Positions 38,901-53,900 of a stretch of 64,000 nt of DNA are shown here, piece by piece. The notes beneath the pieces are model-generated. The model was not told the DNA's origin, ran no database searches, and saw nothing but the letters and a program-made list of their open reading frames with translations. Each line of letters begins with the position of its first letter. The first letter of the stretch is position 1. Source of the stretch: Lepus europaeus (lineage: Eukaryota > Chordata > Mammalia > Lagomorpha > Leporidae). The translations under genes were made by a program, and so were the position numbers. The stretch is taken from assembly GCF_033115175.1 (NCBI RefSeq), contig NC_084827.1, positions 24,980,001 through 25,044,000 of the forward strand, in the 5' to 3' direction.

Positions 38901-41900
38901 CAGGGACACAACCAGCACTCCAGTATGGGATGCTGATGCTGTGGCTTAACCTGCTGCACCACAACATTTGCCCTTGAGTCCTTAGGTCATCTTTCATGGT
39001 TCATATTTACATAGGGCAATAAGTAAAATGAGATTTTAATTACAAAAACTAAACTCCTGGTTATTAATTTGATCAGATAGGCTGTGGTCAAACATTCTTC
39101 AGCTCTGGGCCTTAGCTTATTAAGTATTTATAAAATGGAATGACTGGCTGGATCTGTTACAATATATTTCATTGAGGTTAAGTGAGATTTAATTTATTAA
39201 CATAGTAATAAAAGGGAATTTTTTAAAAAGATATAATTATTTATTTGAAAGTCAGAATTAGAAAAGGAGAGAGAGAGAAATTGATCTTCCATCCAGTGGT
39301 TCACTCCCCAAATGGCTGCAATAGCCAGGGCTGGGCCAGACTTAGCCAGGAGCCTGAAACTCCATCACAATCTCCCACATGGGTGGCAGAGACCCAAGTA
39401 CTGGAGCCATCTTCACTGCTTGTCCAGGCACACTAGCAGGGAGTTGGATTGAAAACGGAGCAGCAGGGACTCAAATTGGTACCTATATCGGGGATGCCAG
39501 CATCACAAGTGGCAAGTTTATCCACTACATCACAACACCCTCCCCAAGTGAATTCTTTCAGCATTTACTTCTCTATACCCTAAGACAGCTGAGAGATGCA
39601 TGTGTTCCCATGACAGTGGCTGCTATGGCAGTGATTCTGGCAGATGGGAAACACATGCATAGTTTGAAAGAAATTCCTAAGTGCTTTCGTATTTCTCATC
39701 CATAATGAGAAGCACTAATTAGGAATGGAATACACATACAACTATATAAGAAGAAAGAAATTCCATTAACTGGTCATAATGTCTATGCAGTGTATTTTAC
39801 AGTTTTAAATGGTGGTCTAATTGGAACCTTGCATTTCAGAATAGAGCAATAAGTGATTATGTTTCTCTCACTTATTTTCAGTTATATTCACATTGTTGTG
39901 AATACTCAGAATTAGGCACATTTTATATTAAGGTTAAATATGTTTCTTACATTGTGGTGATAGATACAGTGGTCATCCCCAACTCTCTTATCTGTAGTTT
40001 AACATTGATGTGTTTTAATCATCAATCTTTTTCTGCAGCATGAAAAGTCAGATAAACCTATATTTAGTTAGGAAAACATTCTGTAAAAGTTAAGAATTTG
40101 AAGTTATTAATGAGCTGTATAGAGTATACATGTACAAAATTGAGAAGAACAAAATATTTCTGTAAAATTTGATAGTACACAGTCTAAGTATTGCTGATGG
40201 AACTATGTCAGTGTATGTACAAAAACATCCTACTCCTTCCATGTAACATTGATGATCAAATAATTATTCTAGTTATATATCTGACCAAGAAACTGTATGT
40301 GGAAATGCTTGGCTAATGAGATTATATTTTAGTATATTGAATTAATCTCACTTGATGTGTAGGTTTTATGAAAGAAATGCTATGCAGAGCTTATAGTTAT
40401 TATGAAATTGCTGATTAGGTTATTATGAGATGATGCTTATGTATGTAAAAGTTATTGTTAATACAAACCATTACCTTAATATGAGTCATCTGCTTTATTT
40501 CTAGAGCTTGTATTGGTAGCTCTTACTTGAATTTTTACTTTTTTTCTAGGATGGGAAACTGTTGTGGGAACAAGAGTTATATAATAACTTTGTATATAAT
40601 AGTCCTAGAGGATATTTTCATACCTTTGCTGGAGATGTAAGTCATATTTTCCTTTATTACCATGTTTGATTTCTCCATTGGTTGCCTTTTCTAATCCAGA
40701 TTTTATTTTTGGAAACTTATTGAAAGTTCAGATTCCATTTACTATTCTGATGAAGTATTCATTTTACAATTTGAGTGTCTACTGTGATCAGTAATTTTTT
40801 TCTAATAGCAGTGTTTTGCTTTACCTTCTCCATGTTTTTTACTTTCATGGGTTAGCTCAGATCATAAAATAATTTTTTTTCTGCTAGTTAAGTCCATCTG
40901 TCCTTTTTTAGAAATGTACTTCTGTTGATCCTTATTGTTTTTCTTATATAAAGCTAAATTTGTGCATTTTGTTGTTTGTCCTGTTTTATTAAAATATTTC
41001 AGACTTGTCAAGTAGCTCTTAATTTTGCCAATGAAGAAGAAGCAAAAAAATTCCGAAAAGCAGTTACAGATTTGTTGGGTCGACGACAAAGGAAATCTGG
41101 TAACCATTTTTTTCTTTCTTTAATTACTTAAAATGGTCCAGCAAACTGACTCATGGGACAAATGTGGCCCGCTGCCTATTTTATAGATAAAATTTTATCC
41201 AGACCCTGCTATATCAGTTTACCTGTTTTCTATGGCTAGTTTTTAGCCATAACAGAGTTGAATACTTTCCACAGAAGCTGTATGACCATCAAAACCTAAA
41301 ATATTTACTCTCTGGCCCTTTACCAAAGAGCTTGTCAGTTCCTACCTTAAACGAAATGGTATTTTTATTGAGAACTAATTTTTCAATTTTACTGAATGAC
41401 CCATTTTAGTAACCAAGCTTGACTCTTAAACTTGCATTTTTAATAGCATTGTAATTTATTTATTTATTTTTAAGGTTTTTATTTACTGATTTGAAAGAAT
41501 TACAGAGAGAGAGCAAGAGCGGTATCTTTCCATCTGCTGGTTCACTCCCCAAACATCCTCAACAGCCAGGGCTGCATCAGGCCAAAGCTCAGAGCCAGGA
41601 GCTTCTTCTTGGTCTCCCATGTGGGTGGCAGGGACCCAAGAACTTGGACCATCTTCCAATGCTTTCCCAAACACATGGATCAGAAGTGGAGCAGCTGATA
41701 CTCGAACTTTTGCCCATATGGGATATGACGTTGCAGGCAGCGTCTACCACCTATGCCACAACGTCAGCTAAATTTTTGAAATTATTTTATACATTGTAAG
41801 CAAATTCTTTTGGCAAGCTTAGAAACCAAAAAGCAAGAGTTGCAAACAACAATGTAAAAGCATATATTCTATTTTATACATTTTGATTGTTATCTTAGAG

Positions 41901-44900
41901 AATTTCCAAGAAGGGGGTGACATAAAAATGAGAATAAACTTGAGTTACTGCTTCACTTAATGATCTTACTATTTTCTACTTCTAGTGATTGAATAGAAGA
42001 ATTGTTACAGCCCTGTTACTTTCTTTTAACTTTTTGGAACCAAGGAAGTTTATCACTTGATTCTGTCCTAGGAAAGGATTTCATGCTATGGTATTGAAAC
42101 TGTTACGATCCAGTGCCTGCTTCATTGGCATGCTATAGTATTAGCCCAGGGGTTTTCTGGGGCTCCTTTCAGTTAAAACATGTGATATGTTGAGTATTTT
42201 GAAAAGTAAAATCCCTTACTGAAAAAAAAAAAAAGTTAATTTTGAAGTTGGTATGTAAGTTAAAGCTATATTTTACCTGGCACAAAAATTCTGTTTTAGA
42301 TAGTTCCTGGATGTTTAGCCAAAATGTTTTAGAAGCAAAAAGGTAACATTAGAGAAACTCTGAGTCTCTGTTGGGTAATCATTCATGTGACTAACCACCC
42401 CCCCCCCCCAATTTTTTTGTGTGTGTTTGTCTTTCAAGCATGGGTGATATCATATATCTAAGTAATTGCTTCTTAGAATTTATACTGTGAGCTTTCATAT
42501 TCATCTCAGTATATTTCCATATTAGTGTCATCCACCAATTTGAAGATTGACATGCATATACATAGATAGGACTTGTTTACTTCAAATGCTTCAGGTAGTT
42601 GTTATTTCATGTGGTCATCAGATGGATGAATACCTTTATATTTCCCATTGATAATACACTAACTAAATCCTAATGGTTTTGAGTTGTGCTTAATTATAGA
42701 CTTACTTTATAGTATCAGCTATTTATGGATATTTTTATAATTTCAAAAAGTTTTGTATTAGAAAATACTTGGAAATTAATTTAAAGTTATTCAGTCACTT
42801 TTGAACTGTCTGAAAGCTAAAATAATGTCTTGTTCTAAGCAATTGTGATATATGGAAGTATGAATGCAAAAAAATGGATAAAAATTCTCCCAGTTTTCTT
42901 CCTTCATAATTGACTGTAGATTTTCAGTGTTTTTCTGGTCTCAGTGCTCACAATTCTGAATATCCTCTTTCCCTTTTTGCTTTCATCTAGTTCCATAACT
43001 TTGAAAAGCATCTATGTGATAATGACTCTCAAAAATTCATTTCAGCATTGACCTCTCCCTTGAATCTCAGACTGTCCACTCAAACTGAGTGTGAAAATAA
43101 CCTTTAGACTTAAGTCTCTGAGCAAAACATTTGGTCCATGTACACTATTACCATCCCCAGCTTTTACTCAGACTTGTCTTTGCTTCTCTACTGGTGTTTG
43201 CTCTACTTCCTCACTCAGGCACATTATGGTACCTCATAAATCCTATCAGTGAATCTCGGTTTTGCCTTTAAAAATATGCCTTGAGTCTATTTCTCACACC
43301 TCTACTGCTGCTACTGTCCTAATCCAAGCCACCATCATGTGCCAACTGTAGAACTGTCCTTGCTTACTGACTAGTGTCTCTGCTCTCTATCCCCTACTAT
43401 CTTTTCTATATAGTGGCCAGGGTAAACTTTTAAAACATCAATTAGATTGTGTCACTTGCCCTATTCAAAACCGTGTTCATACTTCGTATCATACATAGAA
43501 CAAAACTTATACTCCTTAACTGTGGACTGTGAGACCTGTTGTAATCTAAACCCTGACTCTCCCTGTCCTACCTCCTTCCACTCTTTCTTTTGCTCACTTT
43601 AGCCCAGTCTTCATATAGTTCTTTTATGTTGTACGCTGGTTAAGGCCTTCGAACATATTGTTCTCATCCTCAGTTTGTTTAGATGTCTGCTTATATGACA
43701 GTTCTTTAGAAAAACCCTTCTTAATCATCTGCACATACATTTAGGAATAAGATGGCATTTAAGTGAATTAACTTTTATGTTGATGCAGTATTACATAAGT
43801 CTAATAATATTATCCTAATTTATTTTCTCACAGAAAAAAGACGAGATCCCCCAAATGGTAAGCTCTTTGATAATTATTGATCAAAAGGATTTTAGATTGT
43901 TGTTCAGTTCTTGTAGTGGCATATATGTGATCAAATACTATAATTTATTGTATTCTTATTTTAAATTAATGAATCACAGGTAAGACTTAGGAAACGTACT
44001 ATCTTTGGTATCTTTCTAATGTGAAGGAAGAGTACCAAGAGTGAAAGTCACTATTTTATCTTAGTTCTGTGTTCACAGTTGATTAAATGTAGACTATACA
44101 ATCTGATCTTAAAATCTTTTCTGAAAAGAATAAATTTTACCTAGCATATTTTACTAGTTTCGTATTTTAAAATTTTAGTTTGTATTCTTGTTTCAAAATA
44201 TTTCATGTAAATGGATTTATAATTACATGAAACCCCTATCATTCTGGTGGTATGTTTAGAACTATTTGTTTAAATAAATAAATCTTTAAACAAATAAAAA
44301 ACTAACTGTAGTTGCATATAACCTTCCTTAGATTGATAATGAACACTTGAAGTATTGCGGATCTTTTTTTTTTTTTTTTTTGATTGTTGGATATCTCAGA
44401 ATTAAAGCAGAATTAAAGCAGAATACCAAGATATAAAAGATAGGGTTCCATATACCTATTCCAGAGATGCTCATCCTGCATTGCATTTTTTAAAGATTTA
44501 TTTTTTATTTGAAAGAGCTACACAGAGAGAGGAGAGGCAGAGGGAGGGAGAGAAGCCTTCCATCCGATGGTTCACTCCCCAATTGGCCACAACTTCCAGA
44601 GCTGTGCTGATCCGAAGCCAGGAGCCTCCTCGGGGTCTCCCACGTGGGTGCAGGGGCCCAAGGACTTGGGCCATCCTCTACTGCTTTCCCAGGCCACAGC
44701 AGAGAGCTGGATTGGAAGAGGAGCAACTGGGTCTCAAACCAGCGCCCATATGGGATGCTGACTCTTCAGGCCAGGGCATTAACCTGCTGCGCCACAGCAC
44801 CAGCCCCATGTGCTACATTTTATAATTAATCTATGTTCTTTTCTCTCTTTGAAGAGAGGATCCTGGTTTTCATCACATGTAAATAGGGTCCATGGGTATG

Positions 44901-47900
44901 AAGATAAAGAACCACTGCTCCAGGAACCTTCATTATAATAGGGAATATTGCTGCTCTAAAAAAAAGAATCTCAAATATTTTCATCATAACTTAGAATGAT
45001 TATTCAAGGAAAAGTTATATCATGCAGACTTCTTAATATATGACAACTGTTTATGATTATTGAGGCTTGCATGTTAAAATTATGTATTGCCTCTGATGTC
45101 CTTAAATTTGTACTCTTGATATACAAACATAAACCAAATATTACTGTATTAAACTTGGGGTTTTTTTACCTTGTTAATTTTTTTGAAATGGCTAACTACC
45201 TTGAATAGTGCTTATCGTGTGCCAAGTATTGTATACATTGACTTTCTCTTTTAAAAAGAAATATTAATCCTTCCAGGGTGGCTGTGGAGATTAAATCAAT
45301 TGATTAAAGAGCTTGGCATAGTGCTTAATAAATATTAGTTTTGAAGATGATGACAGCAGTAATATTGGCAGCTGCTCCTCAAATGGCTGCAACAGCTGGA
45401 GCTGTGCCAAACCAATGCCAGGAGTCAGGAGCATCTTCTGGGTCTCCACATGGGTGCAGGGGCCATCTTCTGCTGTTTTCCCAGACATATTAATAGGAAG
45501 CTGGATCTGAAGTGGAACAGCTGGGTCTCTGGCATCACAGGTAGAAGCTTAATCTGCTATGCCATAACTCTGACCCTGGCAGCTACTATTTAATGATTAT
45601 TTACTATCTTCCGGAAACTGTTCAGTAGTCCTCCAAATTAATTCCTTTTATCTCCATTTTGTAGGTGAAGAAACTGGGGGCACAGATAGGTAACTTGCTC
45701 AAGATCACATAACTAGTAAGGTGGTATATCAGGATTCTGCCTCAAGGAGGAGTATTCAGTTTTAAGACATATATATGACTCTAGACTTGGCCCCTTAACT
45801 GCTTTGCAAGTCAATATGATTTTGAAGGAGAAACTGAGACCTAGGGAGGGTAAAAATATGTCTCAAGACACATAGTATGTGGCGGAGGCAAAGGAAAGCA
45901 GGAGCAACTAAGTCTCAAGTATTCATCTATAACCTTTTAATGCAGTGGTAGAATTTTTTTGCTTGATGTGTCCCTAGAATTTTAACCGCTTTGAATTTGT
46001 TTTATGTTTGATGAGCATATATATTCAGTACCAAAAGGGAAGGCTTCCTAGTAGTTGCGTGTAAAAACTTTGTGGAAGGTAGTTTGAGATTTCGTAGTGT
46101 AGAGGTACAAATATAATTAAAATTAAGGATATCAGTACTTTAGTATTTAAAAATGTCCAAGTTTTTCAGTACATACAAAATGTGTTTCTGAAACGACATC
46201 TAATTTCTGTGAATAAGGATTTGAAAATTCTTTGTGAAGCAGTGGTGTCTCATGATTTTTCTTATCCCTAGTAAGAGAATCATTTACAATTAAATGTGAT
46301 TCCTTTCTATGACATTGCTATTTGTTTTAGATCTTTAGTTTTATAGTTTTCACTTTTGGTGCAATAGTCCCAAACTTTTTTTCGTTAAATAAATGGAGTA
46401 ATTTTTTTAAGAACCATTAAAAAGACAATTATAAAACATGTATTGCCAGTATTTGTATAGGTATTTATTTATAAAATATACGTATAACATGAAACATATA
46501 TGTACAATAAAGAATGAAATAAGTAGTAACAGGAATTTTAATATTTTTTCCTGCTCTACAACGACTTTTTTTCGCCACTTGGTGGAGACCATTGTTTTAG
46601 AGTAGCATTATTGTGTTATTGCATTTGGTGCACCACCACTGGGTGGCAGTGGGCACCGTAACCTTCTCCTGCAATATCCATGCGGGTATTCTGTCTCAGA
46701 TCCTCATTTAAAGAATCAATTTACCAGACCTTTTCAAACTGTAATCATTGAAAAGACACTTCATATAGAAATTACATATATTCCTAAAGTGCATCTTGGT
46801 ATCTTCCTTACTAACTCCTGATTTCTTTATTGGTCAATCCCACATTTTAGCTTATACGCTTTCCCATGATTTGTTCTCAGCTTCATGACTGCTTGACATC
46901 AGAGGCCTCTGGGCCGCCTGTTTCTCAACTGTTTTATCTTGGTGAGAGCTCTCTGCTTTTTATGTAATTAAAGGGAAGTATTAGTTTGTTCTTTTAGATT
47001 TAAAATTAACTAGAAATGTCCGTTCACAAAAATATTTTAAAATCTTTTCCTGTGACAGTTGTATATAATCAAAAGGAAATAATTTGTCTTTTGATTGTTT
47101 TATGCAAAAGCAGGAAAGAATCCTCCTCCATTAATATATTAGTATATGTTCTTAAGATAAATAATTTCATAAATAGAATAATTAAATTTTACTAGATGAC
47201 TTAAGAATATCTGTTAACAAAGCTTCCATTAACTACTTTAATGAAAAATTACTCTGTGTACTTCATACAGGTTATTTGTCACTTTTGAAACACACTTAAT
47301 TAGGCTTTAGAATACCATTTTAAACTTATTTCAACACCCTCAAATTCTAAAATAAATACTTTCAGCAGAAATAACCAAGTACCTTAGCTTCTTATATGTA
47401 TATAAAATATTTTTTATAAATCCTGCAAGTTGTTAGTAAATATTTGTTGAGTGATGAGTTATCAAACTGGAAATTGAGAGAAGTGATAAACTGGTGAAGA
47501 AATAAAGGGTGATGACATTTGTAAAATTAGCGTTGTGATTACTCTGTAGTTTTACTCTTTTGTAAAACATGGAATATCTAATAGAAAGGATAGTGGGCTA
47601 AGAACCAAGGTACCCAATTTTGCCTTTATATGACTTCTGAGGTCACCTGACTCTAGGCCTTAGTTTTCATGTATAAAATGAAAGATTTAAAAAACAAACA
47701 CTAATTTCCCATTTAATACTTATTTTCTATATATCCCTACAATCTGCATTTTCCCTTATAGGCTTATTTACATAATGTTTCAACCAGTACTAGTGAAATT
47801 CATCTATATTAACTCTAAAAAGATAATGCTCAGACTTTTTAACTGCATGGCAGATGCATAGTAACATATCCATGCCTGCTTTTGAGGTAGAGGGAGGAGA

Positions 47901-50900
47901 GCAAATACAGTTTGACTATGCTATGAGTTAAAGGTTATTATTTATTGTCCTCTTCTTTTTTTTTTTTTTTTTTTTTTTTGACACGCAGAGTTAGTGAGAG
48001 GGAGAGAGAGACAGAGAGAAAGGTCTTCCTTTTTCCGTTGGTTCACCCCCCAAGTGGCTACTACAGCCAGTGCGTTGCGGCCAGCACACTGCGACAATCT
48101 GAAGCCAGGAGCCAGGTGCTTCCTCCTGGTCTCCCATGTGGGTGCAGGGCCCAAGGACCTAGGCCATCCTCCACTGCACGCCCAGGTTTTGAACCTTCTT
48201 CAGAGACAGCTAAGTTAACTTTGTCTAGTGAATTATAAATCAGGCTTATGAGAACCTTGATTTATTTCCTTGAAAAGAATAATTAGCTTGGATAACTTAA
48301 AATAACTTAAACCAATTCTGTTACCATTTAGGTCATGTATAGTGCAATAAACTAAAGCAACAGGAAAATATTTTTGTAGTTTTGTCCTAAAAACTAATAA
48401 TGGTTGTTTTTTGTTTTTAATGATTTTTCCCCTTATAATTGCTTTTTGAACACCTGTTTCAGGAAAGTGATATGAATCAAGAGAATGCTTAAATCTCATA
48501 CTCCTAAATCTGTCATTACATTCTTAAATTCTATTAAATATAAACATAAGAGTAAATTTGTAGCATCATATTTTGGACGGTATTACTGTAACTGGTAAAG
48601 ATAAATTATAATAAGAAAATGGGAAGAATGAGAAGTAAAAACTGATTATCACTAGATAAGGGTATGAAAGTATGAGTGTGACTCTAATTCGACTCTGTAA
48701 CCCTGGATTCTGGGTATTCTCAATAAATTCCTTATTTTGTGAAACTACAGTAAACATTGAAATGTGCTATCTGAACATCCAGGTCTTTATCTACTGTTTA
48801 ATCAGTCTTTCATTCATTCTGTATTGTTTAACCTTTACTTCTTGATCCAGTTATGTTCAGGTTATTCCTCAACTCGAAAAAGCTTTTAATGACTTTATTT
48901 ACGTTCACTAGCTTCCATTTTTTTCAAGAAGAAATAATTTTATTTTTTCCAATGGAATTTTTAATAAAATTGTAAATAAAATGTTCAGATCATTTATAGA
49001 TCATTTCATGTAAATAGACTGAATATTGAATGAAAATAGCCAAATTTTGATGACATTCAAAGCATACATCTTTCTAGCTTGTTTATGTGTCTACTGAGGT
49101 GGCACATGGCTTTCATAATTTTATTTTATCTCAATTTCATCTTTAGTAAGGAAGTTGAGAGAAAGCAGATTCTATAACTCACCCATGTGGGTAAACATTT
49201 TCTGTTAGCTTTAATGAATGGAATACGTTTAGAATTTTCAGCATAGTTAAAGAATTAGATTCAAATTGTCATTTAGTGGTTACCTAATTTGTATTAGTGT
49301 TTAATATCTTGAGATTTTTCAAGATATTTGCCATTTTGCTGTTGTGTTAGGAACCTCCAAGACTACCCTCATGGTTGGGGATTTACTGAGAGGACTCAGT
49401 ATATAGTTGTAATTGCAAAGATTTATTACAGTGGAAAGAAAAAAGCAAAATTAACAAAGGGAAAGACTGTTGGATGGAGTCTTTAGGAAATCACATGTAA
49501 GCTTCCTAGAGTTCTCCCAGTGGAATCAGTTTATCCAGTAATTGATTGTGAACACATGTGAAATGTCCTCTAAAGAAAAAGTTTAGTGCTGGGTTAGTGC
49601 TGGGTCTTTTCTAGGGGCGAATCATACAGGCATCCTTTGCCTAGCACATTCTAAGATTCTAAACTTTCCAGGAGGAGAACGCTTGTTTGCATAAACACCT
49701 TGTTAGCACAGTTTAGGCTTAGTGAACCCACTCTTTCAAGATACAAGTTCCCAGTTGCCAGCTGAAGGCTAACCTTGTAAGGAGGGCTGTCATAGTCTCG
49801 AATGTGCTTGTTAACACATTTTCTACACAATGCTGATTGTATTTTATACAGCATTTTTAAAGTTGTGAATGTAATCATTTCAGAGGAACTTGGTCTTCTG
49901 GGGGATTTTGTCAAGGAATCAGTAAATAACTCTCTAAGGAACATATGTTTCCTGTCAGTTAAATTTGTAAAAAAAAATTTAGGGTGAATACATTGCATTC
50001 ACACTTTCACTCTTTTTGTGCTACATTTAGTGTTACTGAAGACTGTTAATATCTAAAAATGCCTACTTTTACTGTCGATCTTTGTGAAAGATAAGTGTTT
50101 TAAGAATGTTTTCCATTTGAAGTTTTTTGAACTCATCAGTATGATAGTTGAGGTTGTGTACTGATGAGGAAATATTACTGGAGTCATATATGGCAGTTTT
50201 GGAAAAAAAGGTGGTAGTAATTTTATAAGTACTTTTTCCTTCATGGACTAATAAAGTTGAAACAAAGAGGTAAGACTAAATTTTTGTTAAATTTAAAACT
50301 AATGTAGATTTTCTTTTGCTGTGTTTTCTCTTACTATTATATGATATCCACCAAAGAGCAGTGTGTTGGTTATGAAGCAATCAAAGTACAGATTTAAAGG
50401 GTCAGATCATTTAAATTTAAATTCTAGTTGGAAGTTCATGAGATTTAGTGTGATAAAAATACATATTTGATCTATACTAATGTGTTTAAGAATTTAGTGT
50501 AGGTTTTAAATTTTAAGCAGTACTTTATTATTTACAAAAATAACATTCAGGTTTAAGTTTAAACTTAATTCATAGTATTGAAGTGATTCTACTTCAGAAA
50601 AAGATTTAATATGAATTATATATAGTTATTATCTTAAATTATATCCCTTTCATATTATTTTATCTTGGCTTGCAGGTCCTAATCTACCCATGGCTACAGT
50701 TGACATAAAAAACCCAGAAATCACAACAAATAGATTTTATGGTTCACAAGTCAACAATATATCCCATACCAAAGAAAAGAAGAAAGGAAAAGCTAAAAAG
50801 AAGAGATTAACCAAGGCAGATATTGGAACTCCAAGTAATTTCCAGTAAGACAGTTCTTTTATTTTTATCTTCACTTTTGACTTATTCATTGCTGCTCTTG

Positions 50901-53900
50901 ATTTTTTTCTTTTAATTTCTATTTATTTGGAAGGCAGAGAAGACGGGGGCGTGTGTTGAGGAGGGCCAGCAGTGCAAATACTCAGAGCTGCCATCCACAT
51001 AGAGCTCCCATCCTCTGGTTCACTCCCCAGGTGTTCATAACAGCCAGGACTGGGCCAGGCCAAAGCCAGGAGCTAGGAGCTCCACTTGGTTGTCTGGAAC
51101 TCAAGTACTTGAGCCATCACTTGAAGAAGCTAGAACCTGGAGTAGAACCAGGACTCAAATCCAGGCACTCTTAATATGGGATGCATTCATCCTAAGCAGC
51201 ATCTTAACTGCTACACCAGTGCCTGCTCCTTGATTTTTAACTTACTAGGAGTGTTTTGTTTTCTTTTTTGGAGGAAGGTGCTTACATTTATCATTTACAT
51301 ACTTTTTGTTGTTGCAAGGTTTTGTTGGAATATTTTGTTTTTAAAGGCAATTGCTCAGTAGTCATTCTGTAAATTTAATGGTTTGTTTACTTTTCAACCA
51401 TCAGAAAATAAAAATTAGAGAAAATTGCTTTTTCAACTAATAGATATAAAAACAATTTCTTAGAATGGGTGTTTGGCCTAGCAATTAAGCCACTAGTTAG
51501 GATGTTCATATCACCTGTATGCATCCTATATCAGAGTGACTGTGAGTCCTGACTCTGCTCCTGATTCCAGCTTCCCTGATGTGCATTCTGGGAGGAAGCA
51601 AGTGAAGACTCAAGTAGTTGGGTACCTGCCATCCATGTGGAAAATCTAGATTAAGTTCTTTGCTCCTACCTTCATTTTGGCCCAGCCCTGGCAGACATTT
51701 GGGAAGTGAACTATTGATTGGGAGCTCTATTATCTCTCTCTCTGCCTCTCAAATAAATTTTGAAAATTCAAAAATAATAAAAAATTTCTCACTCCACCAT
51801 GTAAAGGATATTTGAAAATTGCCTCTTGGTATTGCCTTAAGGCAGTAAAAGCATTTGGTATTTATATGACATTTCAAATAATTTTCTATGCATTATTTCG
51901 TTAGCTATTTATAAAACTTTTGTCATCTCAGATGCATATACATGCTTATATATACATAATTATAAAATGTGTATATATGCATATATATGAAATGCTTGTG
52001 TATTCTTAAGCTAACTTGGTAAATAGTTTTTGGAGAGATTGTACAAAAACGTTAAGATTCCGTTGGTAGCAAGACCAGGGCTAGAATCCTGATCTTTCAA
52101 TTCCTTGTATATAATTTTTCCTAGGATACCGGTATGTCTGTGAGAACTGTTCGTTCAGACCCAAAATTCCATGGGAGAATTGGATTTCCTACATATATGT
52201 TTTTATTGCCCTTCATGCATTTTATTTTTCTACTTGTTACTTTAGGCACATTGGACATGTTGGTTGGGATCCAAATACAGGCTTTGATGTGAGTGTCTTT
52301 TCAAGCTGTATACATTATTGATATAAATATGTAAGAATGTTATGACTTGCATTTAGATTTTTCAAAGGGCTTATTTCTTTATTATTATTTATGTTTGCAG
52401 CTTCTAGTGTCTGTTTGGAAGAGTTGTGCTTATGTGTGTATACTACTGAGATTTGGAACCATAGTACTGTCCTTTCTTATTAGATCTTTAAAAACAAAGT
52501 TATTTTTGTGACTTGGTTCAAAAATCATTTTCAATATTTTTGTTATAATTACCACATTAATCTCATACATATTGAGTGTCTTTTTCTGTTGAGCATTATT
52601 CAAGGGCTAAAAATTACAAGAGTGTCCTTACCCTTGCATTTTCAAATTGATTTGGTGTTTTTGTCTTTATTTTGATTATACTTAAATCTTAACCTGGGAC
52701 AAGGTGGAATAGATTAACATTGTTGATGTTTGAATCATGAATGGGTTAATAGAAATCAAGAATTCCCTTCTTCTGAAGTCAGGGAACAAAAAAGAGATGT
52801 GGTAAAACATAAGATCTATTCTTTGTTCATATTTATTCTGTTTTTATTATTATTTAAGGTAAACAAATTCCATGTATTTCATATATACAAATTTAGGAAC
52901 ATAGTGACACTTACCATCCTACCCTCCCTCCAATAAACACTCTCACCCTTTTTCCTCCTTCCTTTCTTATTCTCTCTCCATTTTTGCAGTAATCTATTTT
53001 CAGTTTGTTATATATTCAGAAGACTAACCCTACACTAAGTAAAGTGTCAACAAATAGTAAGAAGAAAAAAACACTGTTCCTCAACAGTAGAGAACAATCA
53101 TGGATCTCAAAATGTCAGTTTCACTCTTACACATTACATTTTTGGTGCTCTGTTAGTTACCACAGATCAGGGAAAACATATGGTATTGGTCTTCTTGGGA
53201 CTGGTTTATTTCACTAAGTATAGTGGTTTCCAGTTGCATCCATTTTGTTGCCAGAGACAAGATTTCATTCTTTTTTACAGCTGAGTAGTATTCCATAGTG
53301 TATATATACCATAATTTCTTTATCTATTCATCAGTTCATGGATATCTGGGTTGATTCCATATTTGTATTCTGCAGCTGTGGGATGAAAGGTTCTGTAGAT
53401 ATCTGTTAGGTCCTTTTGGTCTATAGTGTCGTTTGGCTGTTTTTTCTGTGTTGGTTTTCTGTCTAGTTGATCTGTACATTGATGAAAATGTGCTTTTAGT
53501 CCCCCATTACTATTGTATCGGAGTATATGTCTCCTTTTAGATTTATTAATGTTTATTTTTTTAAAGATTTATTTATTTATTTGAAAGAGTTACACAGAGA
53601 GAGGAGAGGCAGAGAGAGAGAAAGAGGCCTTCCATCCGATGGTTCCCTCCCCAATTGGCTGCAATGGCTGGAGATACACTGATCCAAAGCCAGGATCCAG
53701 GAGCTTCTTCCGGGTCTCCCATGCAGGTGCAAGGGCCCAAGAACTTGAACCATCTTCTACTGCTTTCCCAGGCCATAGCAGGGAGCTAGATCAGAAGTGG
53801 AGCAGCTGGGTCTCAAGCCAGTGCTTTAGGCCAGGGCGTTAACCTGATGCACCACAGCGGTGGCCCCATTAACATTTATTTTGTTAGCATATAAATACTG

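Larger units (their letters stand above)
45901..47955. other. middle of intron 5, no repeat recognised
   Basis: Two kilobases of unique-looking AT-rich sequence with the two CTCF-like motifs at 46575-46649. Confidence 0.5.

Noticed and set aside
46621..46680. The segment around the CTCF-like site considered as part of an unknown SINE
   Set aside because: It has no A tail, no target duplication and no second copy in the window.
49651..49998. 115-codon minus-strand frame in intron 5
   Set aside because: No recognisable domain, no splice signals, and AT-rich intron composition. An open frame of this length can arise by chance in 64 kb.
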